The notes under the pieces were generated by a model. That model was not told where the DNA came from. It made no database searches and saw nothing but the letters and a program-made list of their open reading frames with translations. Both the position numbers and the translations under genes were made by a program. A stretch of DNA of 23,531 nt from NCBI GenBank assembly GCA_900550785.1, contig URTL01000012.1, forward strand, positions 1 to 23,531, given 5' to 3'. This DNA comes from an uncultured Collinsella sp. (GTDB lineage: Bacteria; Actinomycetota; Coriobacteriia; Coriobacteriales; Coriobacteriaceae). Below are positions 7,935-14,426 of the stretch, in pieces; the first letter of the stretch is position 1; each line of letters begins with the position of its first letter.

Positions 7935-7990
7935 AGGAAACTCCTCCAACCAAGCAGCTTTAGGCTGCAACTACAAACAAACAGTTGAAC

Positions 7991-8019
7991 ATAATACGCC
8001 ATCGACGCGGGCAGGTGAA
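7991..8019 (-). promoter_or_regulatory. Candidate promoter of the rpsP operon
   Basis: On the minus strand TTCACC (8014-8019) and TATTAT (7991-7996) are separated by exactly 17 bp. The -10 matches the consensus at five of six positions, the -35 at four. Transcription would start near 7984, leaving a leader of about 50 nt before rpsP. The rest of the 7935-8174 intergenic region holds the opposing dinB signals; a second, weaker pair TTGCAA/TAAGAT lies near 8064-8091. Confidence 0.45.
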
Positions 8020-8123
8020 GTCCGTGAGACCAACTTCTTCGGTGTAGTCGAGGGCAAATCAATATCTTAGACAAGAATTCGGGATTTGCAAGCACATACA
8101 CGCACCCCACATGAGCTGCGCGG

Positions 8124-8129
8124 TATACT
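8124..8129 (+). promoter_or_regulatory. Candidate -10 element of dinB
   Basis: TATACT lies 46 bp before the preferred dinB start and 7 bp before an in-frame upstream ATG (8136). No good -35 is visible 16-18 bp upstream. Transcription from it would begin near 8136, giving either a normal 40-nt leader or a leaderless message. Confidence 0.4.
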
Positions 8130-8174
8130 CATAACATGGAAAGACGCGAACATACATACGGTTATGAGGATGCC

Positions 8175-9389
8175 ATGGGCGTCACGCCGCCTCCCTGGAC
8201 GGGTCCGGCGGTGGGCCTCATGGACCTCGATGCGTTTTTTGCGAGCGTGGAGATGCTCGATCATCCCGAATGGCGCGGAAAGCCGCTCATCGTGGGCGGA
8301 GACGCCGATTCGCGTGGCGTCGTGTCCACGTGTTCGTATGAGGCGCGTCGTTTTGGCGTGCACTCTGCCATGGCCTCGGCCGAGGCGCGGCGCCTGTGCC
8401 CGCAAGCCATTTGGACGCACGGGCACTTTGATCGCTACCGCGAGGTGAGCGCGCAGGTCATGGCGATTCTCGCCGACGAGACCCCGCGCGTTGAGCGCGT
8501 ATCCATCGACGAAGCCTTTATCGATATCACACCGGGTCGCTTTGCGCCCGAAGACCCGTTGCTGGTTGCACGGCGTATAAGCGACCGCGTGGCAGCGCTG
8601 GGAGTGACGTGCTCCATTGGCGTGGGCTGCAACAAGACGGTCGCAAAGATCGCAAGCGAGCGGGATAAGCCGTTTGGGCTGACCATCGTGCGTCCCGGAA
8701 CCGAACAGCGCTTTTTGGCCGCGCTGCCGGTATCTGCCATGAGCGGCATCGGGCGCTCGGCAGAAGAGCGACTGCGCCGCATGCGCATCTACACGCTCGG
8801 CGAGCTATCCCGCGCACCGAAATCCACCTTGGCCTCTATTTTTGGCATCAACGGCGAACGCATGCGCCAGCGTGCGCTGGGACTCGAACTCTCCGAAGTC
8901 ACGAGCCTCGATGAAGAGCGCGAGGTCAAGTCGGTCAGCAATGAACGCACCTTTGCGAAAGATTTAACTGAGCGTGGGGACATCGAAGCGGCGATTGCGC
9001 TATTGGGAGAGTCAGTGGGACGCCGTCTGCGCCGTCAGGGACTAACGGGCGCCACGGTGACGCTCAAACTCAAGTATTCGTATGGAAGCGGTCGATCGGC
9101 ACAGCGCCGGCTGCCCCATCCGACCGACGATGAGAACATCTTCGTGGCAGTGGCGCTCGAACTGCTCGACAACATCTGGCAGGAAGGGATGCATGTGCGC
9201 CTGGCGGGCGTCGGCATGAGCGACTTCGACCATCAGGGCGGTATCCAGACCGACCTGTTCTGCGAAATCGACGACCGCGGAGCCCAATCCAGCGACCGTC
9301 GCGACCTCTCGGTCGCCATCGACGCCGTCCGAGACAAGTTCGGCGACACCGCCCTATCCTTCGGCCGCCAATCCCGCTTCAACGATTAG
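8175..9389 (+). CDS. dinB: DNA polymerase IV (Y-family)
   Basis: Y-family translesion polymerase, 404 residues from ATG 8175. The catalytic carboxylates are in LMDLDAFFASVE (D17, with steric-gate F22 by position) and in SIDEAF (D112, E113). SIGVGCNKTVAKIAS (147-161) is the conserved palm/fingers segment. The helix-hairpin-helix thumb (PVSAMSGIGRSAEERL) and little-finger domain follow. QTDLF (358-362) matches the sliding-clamp binding pentapeptide. An in-frame ATG at 8136 would add 13 residues but has no Shine-Dalgarno; GAGGA at 8166-8170 serves 8175. It is the only plus-strand gene, divergent from rpsP. I see no convincing LexA box. Confidence 0.95.
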   Translation: MGVTPPPWTGPAVGLMDLDAFFASVEMLDHPEWRGKPLIVGGDADSRGVVSTCSYEARRFGVHSAMASAEARRLCPQAIWTHGHFDRYREVSAQVMAILADETPRVERVSIDEAFIDITPGRFAPEDPLLVARRISDRVAALGVTCSIGVGCNKTVAKIASERDKPFGLTIVRPGTEQRFLAALPVSAMSGIGRSAEERLRRMRIYTLGELSRAPKSTLASIFGINGERMRQRALGLELSEVTSLDEEREVKSVSNERTFAKDLTERGDIEAAIALLGESVGRRLRRQGLTGATVTLKLKYSYGSGRSAQRRLPHPTDDENIFVAVALELLDNIWQEGMHVRLAGVGMSDFDHQGGIQTDLFCEIDDRGAQSSDRRDLSVAIDAVRDKFGDTALSFGRQSRFND

Positions 9390-9399
9390 TCCCTAAGGC

Positions 9400-9418
9400 A
9401 AAAAGAAAGCCGGGCAGC
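9400..9418 (-). other. Possible orphan half of a terminator
   Basis: Read on the minus strand this is GCTGCCCGGC followed by TTTCTTTTT, the typical 3' half of a rho-independent terminator. The matching 5' half (GCCGGGCAGC before a loop) is not found next to it; the left transposase repeat begins 4 bp away at 9423. It may be the remnant of an older terminator for leftward transcripts. Weak evidence. Confidence 0.25.
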
Positions 9419-9422
9419 TGCG

Positions 9423-9457
9423 AATGATTATTCTAGGACGGGGTTTTTTTAATCATT
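9423..9457. repeat. Left REP-like palindrome of the RAYT unit
   Basis: 35 bp. AATGATTA and TAATCATT are perfect 8-bp arms, and the asymmetric interior holds GGACGGGG (9436-9443) followed by a T7 run. It matches the inverse of the right copy at 28 of 35 positions. It ends 7 bp from the transposase stop codon. Confidence 0.8.
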
Positions 9458-9464
9458 TGGAGCG

Positions 9465-10205
9465 TCATTTCGCCCTTTGAATGATATTGGTCCCTATTCC
9501 CGTCAGACGCGAAATCTGGTCAATCGTAAACCCCCGATGCCTCAACACTGCCAGAAGACGATTTCGCTCTGATTTCGGCAAAGTTTTAAGCTGATAAGGC
9601 TCATGCGGAGCCAAAAGAGCCCGGGCAACTTCCAGCGCATCCATATCGGAGATGTGCTTACCTTCGGGCATAAAATAGGGATTAGGCTTGCCGTCGGTAC
9701 TCGAAAGATAAAACGCTTCCGTACCCCCAAACAGATTGAGAATACCTTCACAATCACAAATTTCGGGATGAGAGAAATACTCATGGAAGCTGCTCCAGCG
9801 ATACAGAGGAGCAGAAGAAATACCTGCTTTTGCAGGATTGTCGTGTATGTATCGGACGCAACGGAGCAGCTGTTTGTCGTCAGAAATGATCACACTCTTG
9901 AATCGTTCCTGGAACACCGGTCCGCGGCGGCCGGTTTTTTGATTGAAGTGTTTCGCATATGCCGTATCAATCGCATGCATAGCAACGCTCATCTGATTAT
10001 CGAGATCATCAAATAGCAGGTGAACATGATTGTCCATGAGGCACCAGGCAAGAAGACGAATATGAGCGGACGTAAATCGTCTGTTCATTAGATTGAGGAA
10101 ATAAAGGCGATCGTCATCGTCTTCGAAGATCAGCTGGCCAGCACAGCCCTTGAGCATGACGTGATAATGGCCAAGTTCGGACAACGCACGGGCAACACGA
10201 GTCAT
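9465..10205 (-). CDS. REP-associated tyrosine transposase (Y1/HUH, IS200-like family)
   Basis: 246 residues from ATG 10205, which is preceded by GGGAGGG at 5-6 nt. The Y1 domain spans about residues 1-125. It starts MTRVARALSELGHYHVMLKG, has the metal-binding HUH-type motif in CLMDNHVHLLF (H60, H62), and carries the catalytic tyrosine in RYIHDNPAKAG (Y119). GPVFQERFKS (95-104) is also typical. Residues about 210-246 look like a helix-turn-helix (GFTIDQISRLTGIGTN), common in RAYTs and probably a DNA-binding tail. Such enzymes nick single-stranded DNA at REP palindromes and are usually immobile, single-copy genes rather than true insertion sequences. An in-frame extension upstream to 10310 would run through the terminator hairpin and is not credible. 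Confidence 0.9.
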   Translation of the reverse strand: MTRVARALSELGHYHVMLKGCAGQLIFEDDDDRLYFLNLMNRRFTSAHIRLLAWCLMDNHVHLLFDDLDNQMSVAMHAIDTAYAKHFNQKTGRRGPVFQERFKSVIISDDKQLLRCVRYIHDNPAKAGISSAPLYRWSSFHEYFSHPEICDCEGILNLFGGTEAFYLSSTDGKPNPYFMPEGKHISDMDALEVARALLAPHEPYQLKTLPKSERNRLLAVLRHRGFTIDQISRLTGIGTNIIQRAK

Positions 10206-10259
10206 CGAAACCCTCCCTTCCAAGGATGCAGTAGTCACAGCATACAAAAGGAAAGGAAG

Positions 10260-10298
10260 AAAAAGGCCGAACCGCCCAACAAAGGTGAGCGGTTCGGC
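10260..10298 (-). terminator. Rho-independent terminator after rsfS
   Basis: On the minus strand a perfect 10-bp stem (GCCGAACCGC / GCGGTTCGGC; arms 10289-10298 and 10266-10275) with a 13-nt loop is followed by CCTTTTTC. It lies between the rsfS stop and the transposase start, so it should end leftward transcripts from the obgE-rsfS operon and insulate the transposase. It sits inside the repeat-bracketed unit. Confidence 0.85.
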
Positions 10299-10308
10299 AA
10301 ACGGTAGC

Positions 10309-10343
10309 AATGATTATTTTATCCCCGTCCCAGAAAAATCATT
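10309..10343. repeat. Right REP-like palindrome, overlapping the end of rsfS
   Basis: 35 bp with AATGATT/AATCATT arms; the stem can extend to 12 bp with two mismatches. The core is CCCCGTCC on the plus strand, GGACGGGG on the minus. It is the inverted partner of 9423-9457. Its bases from 10314 to 10343 encode the last nine codons and the stop of rsfS. Confidence 0.8.
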
Positions 10344-10799
10344 TAGAGGAGGTTGAGGGGGGAGCTGGGGGGCGTCTCCCCAGAGTTTCTCGAGGCGGTA
10401 GAAGTCGCGGGCTTCGGGAGTGAAGACGTGGACGACAACCGAACCGTAGTCCATGAGCATCCAAGTCTTCTGCTCGCGGCCCTCGATGGAGAACGGATGC
10501 TCGCCGCAAGCCTCGGCGACCTTCTCCTCGATCTCGTCGACAATTGAATCGACCTGGCGGTTGTTGGCACCGGTGGCAAGCACGAAGTAGTCGCACACAT
10601 CGGAAAGCTCGGTCAGGTCGAGCACCTGAACGTCCTCGCCCTTCTTGTCGTAGGCGGCCTGCGCGGCGGCGCGGGCGACATCCTCGGCGGCGACACCGCT
10701 CGCGGACAGCGAGGCGGCAGTGCGGTCGGACGTGGCGGCGAAGCTCTTGTGCTCCACGCCTTCAAGAATCTGCTCGTCGGTCATGGTCTCGTCGGCCAT
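10314..10799 (-). CDS. rsfS: Ribosomal silencing factor RsfS
   Basis: RsfS binds L14 on the 50S subunit and blocks joining with 30S, lowering translation in stationary or starved cells. It has 161 residues. The core domain runs from about residue 42 (ARAAAQAAYDKKGEDVQVLDL) through VCDYFVLATGANNRQVDSIVDEIEEK and EGREQKTWMLMDYGSVVVHVF to YRLEKLWGDA. The 40-residue Ala/Ser/Glu-rich N-terminus is longer than in many homologues; M6 is a possible alternative start. ATG 10799 has AGAGG upstream. Oddity: the C-terminal NDFSGTGIK and stop lie within the right RAYT palindrome, so the original end was probably replaced. Last gene of the obgE-nadD-yqeK-rsfS cluster. Confidence 0.94.
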   Translation of the reverse strand: MADETMTDEQILEGVEHKSFAATSDRTAASLSASGVAAEDVARAAAQAAYDKKGEDVQVLDLTELSDVCDYFVLATGANNRQVDSIVDEIEEKVAEACGEHPFSIEGREQKTWMLMDYGSVVVHVFTPEARDFYRLEKLWGDAPQLPPQPPLNDFSGTGIK

Positions 10800-10826
10800 G
10801 GAATACCTCTTTCTAGACAGCCCGAG

Positions 10827-11435
10827 CTAGCGCAGCTGGGCGTAATGGTTGTAAATCGTAATAGCCGTGGGATAAAGATAGCGCCCGGACTGGATCACAT
10901 AGACCAGACCCTGCGCAAAACAGGAGAAGAACAACTCATCGAGCGTCGACTCCCCCACCATCTTGCGCAGCGCATGGGCATAATCGCCGTGGCGGTTGGG
11001 TTCGATGGCATCGGCAACAAAGACCACAATATCGAGCGGCGTCATGTCGCAAGCGCCCACGGTGTGACGGTCGACAGCCTGAAAGACTGCCGGAGACAGC
11101 TCGGGAAAAAGCTGCGGAAGTTCATAGGCGGCAACAGGGCCATGCAAAAGCGGCGTCGCGGCGGAAGGAGAGCCGGCAATCTTAATGCCGTAATGCAGAG
11201 CGCGCGTGACCAGCTCGTCGTCGGAGAGCACTTTGTCCCAGTCATGGATCAGGCCGGCGGCAGCGGCATCAAAGCGGTCAACGCCGTAGACCTCGGCCAG
11301 ATGAAGTGCGGTCTCGGCAACACCCAGCGAATGCACATAGCGCTTGCGCTTATCCTTCATGCGAACATCGAGCAGCTCTTGAATGCGCTTGAGCAGCGCG
11401 CGCTCATCGCCCTCAAACTGATCCTCTACCGACAA
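10827..11435 (-). CDS. yqeK: YqeK-type HD hydrolase, symmetrical Ap4A hydrolase (TTG start)
   Basis: HD-domain phosphohydrolase of the YqeK family, shown in Gram-positives to split diadenosine tetraphosphate symmetrically into 2 ADP. It has 202 residues. Metal ligands expected for the HD fold are visible: H35 (YVHSLGVAETA), H64-D65 (GLIHDWDK), H98 (LLHGPVAAY), H124 (VDRHTVG) and D142 (FVADAIEPNR). No ATG is usable near the N-terminus; TTG 11435 follows a GGGGG stretch by 7 nt and lies 12 nt behind the nadD stop. The nadD-yqeK-rsfS order is widely conserved. Confidence 0.92.
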   Translation of the reverse strand: MSVEDQFEGDERALLKRIQELLDVRMKDKRKRYVHSLGVAETALHLAEVYGVDRFDAAAAGLIHDWDKVLSDDELVTRALHYGIKIAGSPSAATPLLHGPVAAYELPQLFPELSPAVFQAVDRHTVGACDMTPLDIVVFVADAIEPNRHGDYAHALRKMVGESTLDELFFSCFAQGLVYVIQSGRYLYPTAITIYNHYAQLR

Positions 11436-11447
11436 CGTAGACCCCCA

Positions 11448-12125
11448 TCACTCAAAATCTTCTTGGCCCAAATCGGCATATAGCCTGCGTTTGCGAATGT
11501 AGCCGAGCACGGACTCGCTCGTAAGATAGCGCACGCTCATACCGCGGGCAACACGCTTGCGAATGTTCGTCGAGCTGATCGCCAGCGCCGGAATCTGAAT
11601 ATAGCGCACGTCGAACGGCAGCCCCGACTCTTTGATTCGGGCACGCGCCGTATCGATATCAAAGCCCGGTCGTGTCGCCGCAATAAAGGTAGCAAGCTCA
11701 GCGATTCGTCCGGCATCATGCCAGGTCACGATATCGATGATCGCGTCGGCGCCCGTAATAAAGTAGAGCTTTACCTGCGGCGGGTAAAAGTCGCGAAGGG
11801 CATGAAGCGTATCGGCCGTATAGGTTACGCCCGGGCGGTCGATCTCGAACCGGCTCGCCAAAAAGGCCGGGTTCGCGGCGGTCGCGAGGACCGTCATGGC
11901 ATAACGGTCCTCGGCAGGCGTCACCGGCTTGTCAAGCTTAAAGGCAGGAGAGCCCGCCGGCATAAAGAGCACAGCGTCCAAGTCGAGCGACTCGCGCGCC
12001 TGCTCGGCGGTCACCAGGTGCCCGTAATGGATGGGATCAAAGGTGCCACCCATAATGCCGAGCCTAAACTCCTGCCCGTCCTCTAGAGGAAGCTCGGGCA
12101 GACCGATTCCACCGCGCAGCGACAT
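11448..12125 (-). CDS. nadD: Nicotinate-nucleotide adenylyltransferase
   Basis: NadD adenylates nicotinate mononucleotide to deamido-NAD in NAD synthesis. It has 225 residues. The nucleotidyltransferase signature GGTFDPIHYGHL (26-37) and the second signature ISSTNIR (183-189) are intact. There is a 20-residue N-terminal extension ahead of the first strand. ATG 12125 follows the obgE stop by 3 bp (TAAGCCATG, the same junction as glyQ/glyS), so translation is probably coupled. Confidence 0.96.
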   Translation of the reverse strand: MSLRGGIGLPELPLEDGQEFRLGIMGGTFDPIHYGHLVTAEQARESLDLDAVLFMPAGSPAFKLDKPVTPAEDRYAMTVLATAANPAFLASRFEIDRPGVTYTADTLHALRDFYPPQVKLYFITGADAIIDIVTWHDAGRIAELATFIAATRPGFDIDTARARIKESGLPFDVRYIQIPALAISSTNIRKRVARGMSVRYLTSESVLGYIRKRRLYADLGQEDFE

Positions 12126-12128
12126 GGC

Positions 12129-13604
12129 TTACTCGCCCTCCGGTGTCTCGGTATCGCCCGCGGCATCCGCTGCATCCGTCGCATCGACAACCTCGACGCC
12201 CTCATCCGCAGCATCGGCCACGTCAATGGCTTCAACGGCAACGTCCTCGCCAGCATCCTCGAGCTCCTCGTACTCCGAGAAGTCCTCGGCGCCCTCAAAG
12301 TCAAAGGCGCGCTGGCAAATGCGGACCTCGTCGCCCGCACGGCAACCGGCCTTCTCGAGCGCATCGTCAACACCCATACGCGCAAACTTATGCTGCAGGT
12401 AAATGACGGCTTCCTCATTTTCCCAGTCGGTCTGAATGACCATGCGCTCGATGGCACGACCGACCACGCGGAAGGCACCGGGCTCTTCCTGGACAATGCG
12501 GAAACGCTTCTCTCGCTGCAGGCGACGGCGCTCCCATTCATCGTCGCGCAGGTCGACCGGCTCATCGGAGACCGCCAGCTCGGCGCGGAGCTTGGCCACC
12601 TGCTCACCCACGGCAAGCATCAGCGTGTTGAGGCCGGCGCCCGTCACGGCAGACACGGCAAAGAACATATGGCCATCGTCGAGCGCTGCACGCTTGAGGT
12701 CGGCAATCTTATCGGCCGTGCCCGGCGCGTCGCACTTGTTGGCAACGACAATCTGCGGACGCTCCGAAAGCTCGGCGCCATACTGCTCGAGCTCGCGGTT
12801 GATGATGCGATAGTCCTCGACCGGATCGCGATCCTCAAAACCACCCGTCATGTCGACGACATGCATGATTAGGGCCGTACGCTCAATGTGGCGCAGGAAC
12901 TGGTGACCCAGGCCCTTGCCCTCGCTCGCGCCCTCGATGAGACCGGGGACGTCGGCAACGACGTAAGAATATTCGCCGGCACGCACCATGCCGAGGTTCG
13001 GCACGAGCGTGGTAAACGGGTAATCAGCGATCTTGGGGCGGGCGGCACTCATGCGCGCAATGAGCGATGACTTACCCACCGAGGGAAAGCCCACGAGCGC
13101 GGCATCAGCCATAAGCTTCATCTCGAGCTCAATCCAGTGCTCCTCGGCCGGCTCGCCCAGCTGGGCGAACGCGGGCGCGCGGCGCACCGACGTCACAAAG
13201 TGCGTATTGCCGAGACCACCGGCGCCACCAGGGGCCACGACAACGCGCTCGCCATCATGCACCAGATCGGCAATCTCGAACATCGGGGTCTGCGTCTCGG
13301 GGTCGAGCTCGCGCACCACGGTGCCCATAGGGACCTTGAGAATCAGGTCCTCGCCGCTCTTGCCGTTACGACGGGCACCCTGCCCGTGCGTGCCGCGCTC
13401 GGCGCGGAAGTGATGCTTAAAGCGGTAATCGATCAGCGAAGACAGCTGAGCATCGGCCTGGATGACGACATTGCCGCCACGACCGCCGTCGCCGCCATCG
13501 GGGCCGCCCTTGGGGACAAATGCCTCGCGCCTAAACGACATACATCCGGCTCCGCCGTCGCCGCCGCACACGTTAATGCGGCTGATATCGGTGAACTGTG
13601 ACAA
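12129..13604 (-). CDS. obgE: GTPase Obg/CgtA (TTG start)
   Basis: Essential GTPase of 50S assembly and growth control. 491 residues in three parts. The glycine-rich Obg fold (1-160) contains FRREAFVPKGGPDGGDGGRGG. The G domain has G1 GFPSVGKS (172-179), a G2-like TTLVPNLG, G3 DVPGLIEGA and G4 NKCD (289-292). The C-terminal OCT domain spans about 350-430. After that comes a strongly acidic, Ala/Asp/Glu/Val-rich tail of about 60 residues. TTG 13604 is 8 nt from AGGAGG. No promoter fits between the upstream terminator (13621-13664) and the start, so expression depends on readthrough or a promoter inside rpmA. Confidence 0.96.
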   Translation of the reverse strand: MSQFTDISRINVCGGDGGAGCMSFRREAFVPKGGPDGGDGGRGGNVVIQADAQLSSLIDYRFKHHFRAERGTHGQGARRNGKSGEDLILKVPMGTVVRELDPETQTPMFEIADLVHDGERVVVAPGGAGGLGNTHFVTSVRRAPAFAQLGEPAEEHWIELEMKLMADAALVGFPSVGKSSLIARMSAARPKIADYPFTTLVPNLGMVRAGEYSYVVADVPGLIEGASEGKGLGHQFLRHIERTALIMHVVDMTGGFEDRDPVEDYRIINRELEQYGAELSERPQIVVANKCDAPGTADKIADLKRAALDDGHMFFAVSAVTGAGLNTLMLAVGEQVAKLRAELAVSDEPVDLRDDEWERRRLQREKRFRIVQEEPGAFRVVGRAIERMVIQTDWENEEAVIYLQHKFARMGVDDALEKAGCRAGDEVRICQRAFDFEGAEDFSEYEELEDAGEDVAVEAIDVADAADEGVEVVDATDAADAAGDTETPEGE

Positions 13605-13620
13605 CAGAATCGCCTCCTAC

Positions 13621-13664
13621 AAAAAAGAGGGAGACCCTTGAATCCTAAAACTCAAGTGCCTCCC
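13621..13664 (-). terminator. Terminator or attenuator between rpmA and obgE
   Basis: On the minus strand GGGAG pairs with CTCCC (13660-13664 and 13629-13633). Inside these, CTTGA pairs with TCAAG, separated by a small internal loop, and the hairpin is followed by TCTTTTTT. It follows the L27 gene and would reduce transcription into obgE. The imperfect stem suggests partial termination. Confidence 0.65.
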
Positions 13665-13689
13665 ACATATGTGCTCTATGAAGGGTGAA

Positions 13690-13947
13690 TTACGCGTTCG
13701 CGAGCGGGCGTACGCTGACCCTGTGCTTGATACCCTTGTGGAACTCAACGGTACCGTCGACCAGCGCGAACAGCGTGTCGTCCTTACCACGGCCAACGTT
13801 CTCACCCGGGTGGATGTGCGTGCCGTGCTGACGGACGAGAATCGTGCCCGTGGTTACCGTCTGGCCGGCATAGCGCTTCGTGCCAAGGCGCTGACCGCGG
13901 GAGTCACGGCCATTACGGGAGGAACCGAGTCCTTTTTTGTGTGCCAT
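13690..13947 (-). CDS. rpmA: 50S ribosomal protein L27
   Basis: L27 reaches the peptidyl transferase centre with its N-terminal tail. It has 85 residues beginning MAHKKGLGSSRNGRDSRGQR, then RYAGQTVTTGTILVRQHGTHIHPG. The N-terminus starts directly with the mature form, so there is no Prp-cleaved leader peptide of the Firmicutes type. It follows rplU by 33 bp and shares its promoter. Confidence 0.97.
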   Translation of the reverse strand: MAHKKGLGSSRNGRDSRGQRLGTKRYAGQTVTTGTILVRQHGTHIHPGENVGRGKDDTLFALVDGTVEFHKGIKHRVSVRPLANA

Positions 13948-13980
13948 TGTGTATACCTACTCTTTCGTTACGAGTGTAAT

Positions 13981-14355
13981 CTACTCGGCGACGGGAGCCT
14001 CGGCAACAGCCTCAGCCTCTGCCTTGACAGCCTTCTTGGCGCGGGAGGTAGCCTGAACCTTCACGATCTTAAGCTTGGTGAGCTGCTGACGGTGACCCTT
14101 CAGACGACGATAGCGCTTGCGCTTGTGGAACTTGAAGACCAGCTGCTTCTCGCCCTTGAACTGCTCAACGATCTGAGCGGTAACCTTGGCCTTGGCCAGC
14201 TTGTCGGGATCGGTGACGATCTTCTTACCATCGTTGAGGAAGATAACCGGCAGGGTGACCTTGTCGCCCTCATTGCCCTCGATCTTCTCGACGGTGATGA
14301 CATCGTCGGTGGCGACCTTGTACTGCTTGCCGCCCGTGTTAACGATTGCGTACAT
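13981..14355 (-). CDS. rplU: 50S ribosomal protein L21
   Basis: L21 binds 23S rRNA in the 50S subunit. It has 124 residues from ATG 14355, starting MYAIVNTGGKQYKVATDD, with the conserved FKFHKRKRYRRLKGHRQ region at about 74-90. The last 20 or so residues are an Ala/Glu/Val tail beyond the usual 103-residue length. An upstream in-frame ATG (14376) would add seven non-homologous residues and would include the AAGGG binding site, so I rejected it. Confidence 0.96.
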   Translation of the reverse strand: MYAIVNTGGKQYKVATDDVITVEKIEGNEGDKVTLPVIFLNDGKKIVTDPDKLAKAKVTAQIVEQFKGEKQLVFKFHKRKRYRRLKGHRQQLTKLKIVKVQATSRAKKAVKAEAEAVAEAPVAE

Positions 14356-14397
14356 GTTTACTTGCCCTTCATGCATCAGTTAGTGCAACAGTCGAAT

Positions 14398-14426
14398 ATA
14401 GTAGCAGGCGAAAATACCCCCGTCAA
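14398..14426 (-). promoter_or_regulatory. Promoter of rplU-rpmA
   Basis: On the minus strand TTGACG (14421-14426) and TACTAT (14398-14403) are exactly 17 bp apart. The -35 matches the consensus at five of six positions and includes the TGA stop of the TIGR03936 gene. Transcription would start near 14391, leaving a leader of about 36 nt. Confidence 0.65.

Larger units (their letters stand above)
9423..10343 (-). mobile_element. RAYT transposase gene with flanking inverted REP-like palindromes
   Basis: The 921-bp unit runs from the left 35-bp palindrome (9423-9457) to the right one (10309-10343), which is in inverted orientation. It contains one Y1/HUH transposase gene of the REP-associated type. 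No target-site duplication is evident at the borders. It lies between dinB and rsfS, and the right end overlaps the 3' end of rsfS. Confidence 0.75.

Noticed and set aside
8105..8165. LexA box at the dinB promoter
   Set aside because: CGAACATACATACGG is only a partial match to the GAAC-N4-GTTC pattern and lies downstream of the candidate transcription start, so the evidence is too weak.
10206..10310. N-terminal extension of the transposase to 10310
   Set aside because: The extra 35 codons run through the terminator hairpin and the palindrome. The family's N-terminus begins at ATG 10205, which has a strong binding site.
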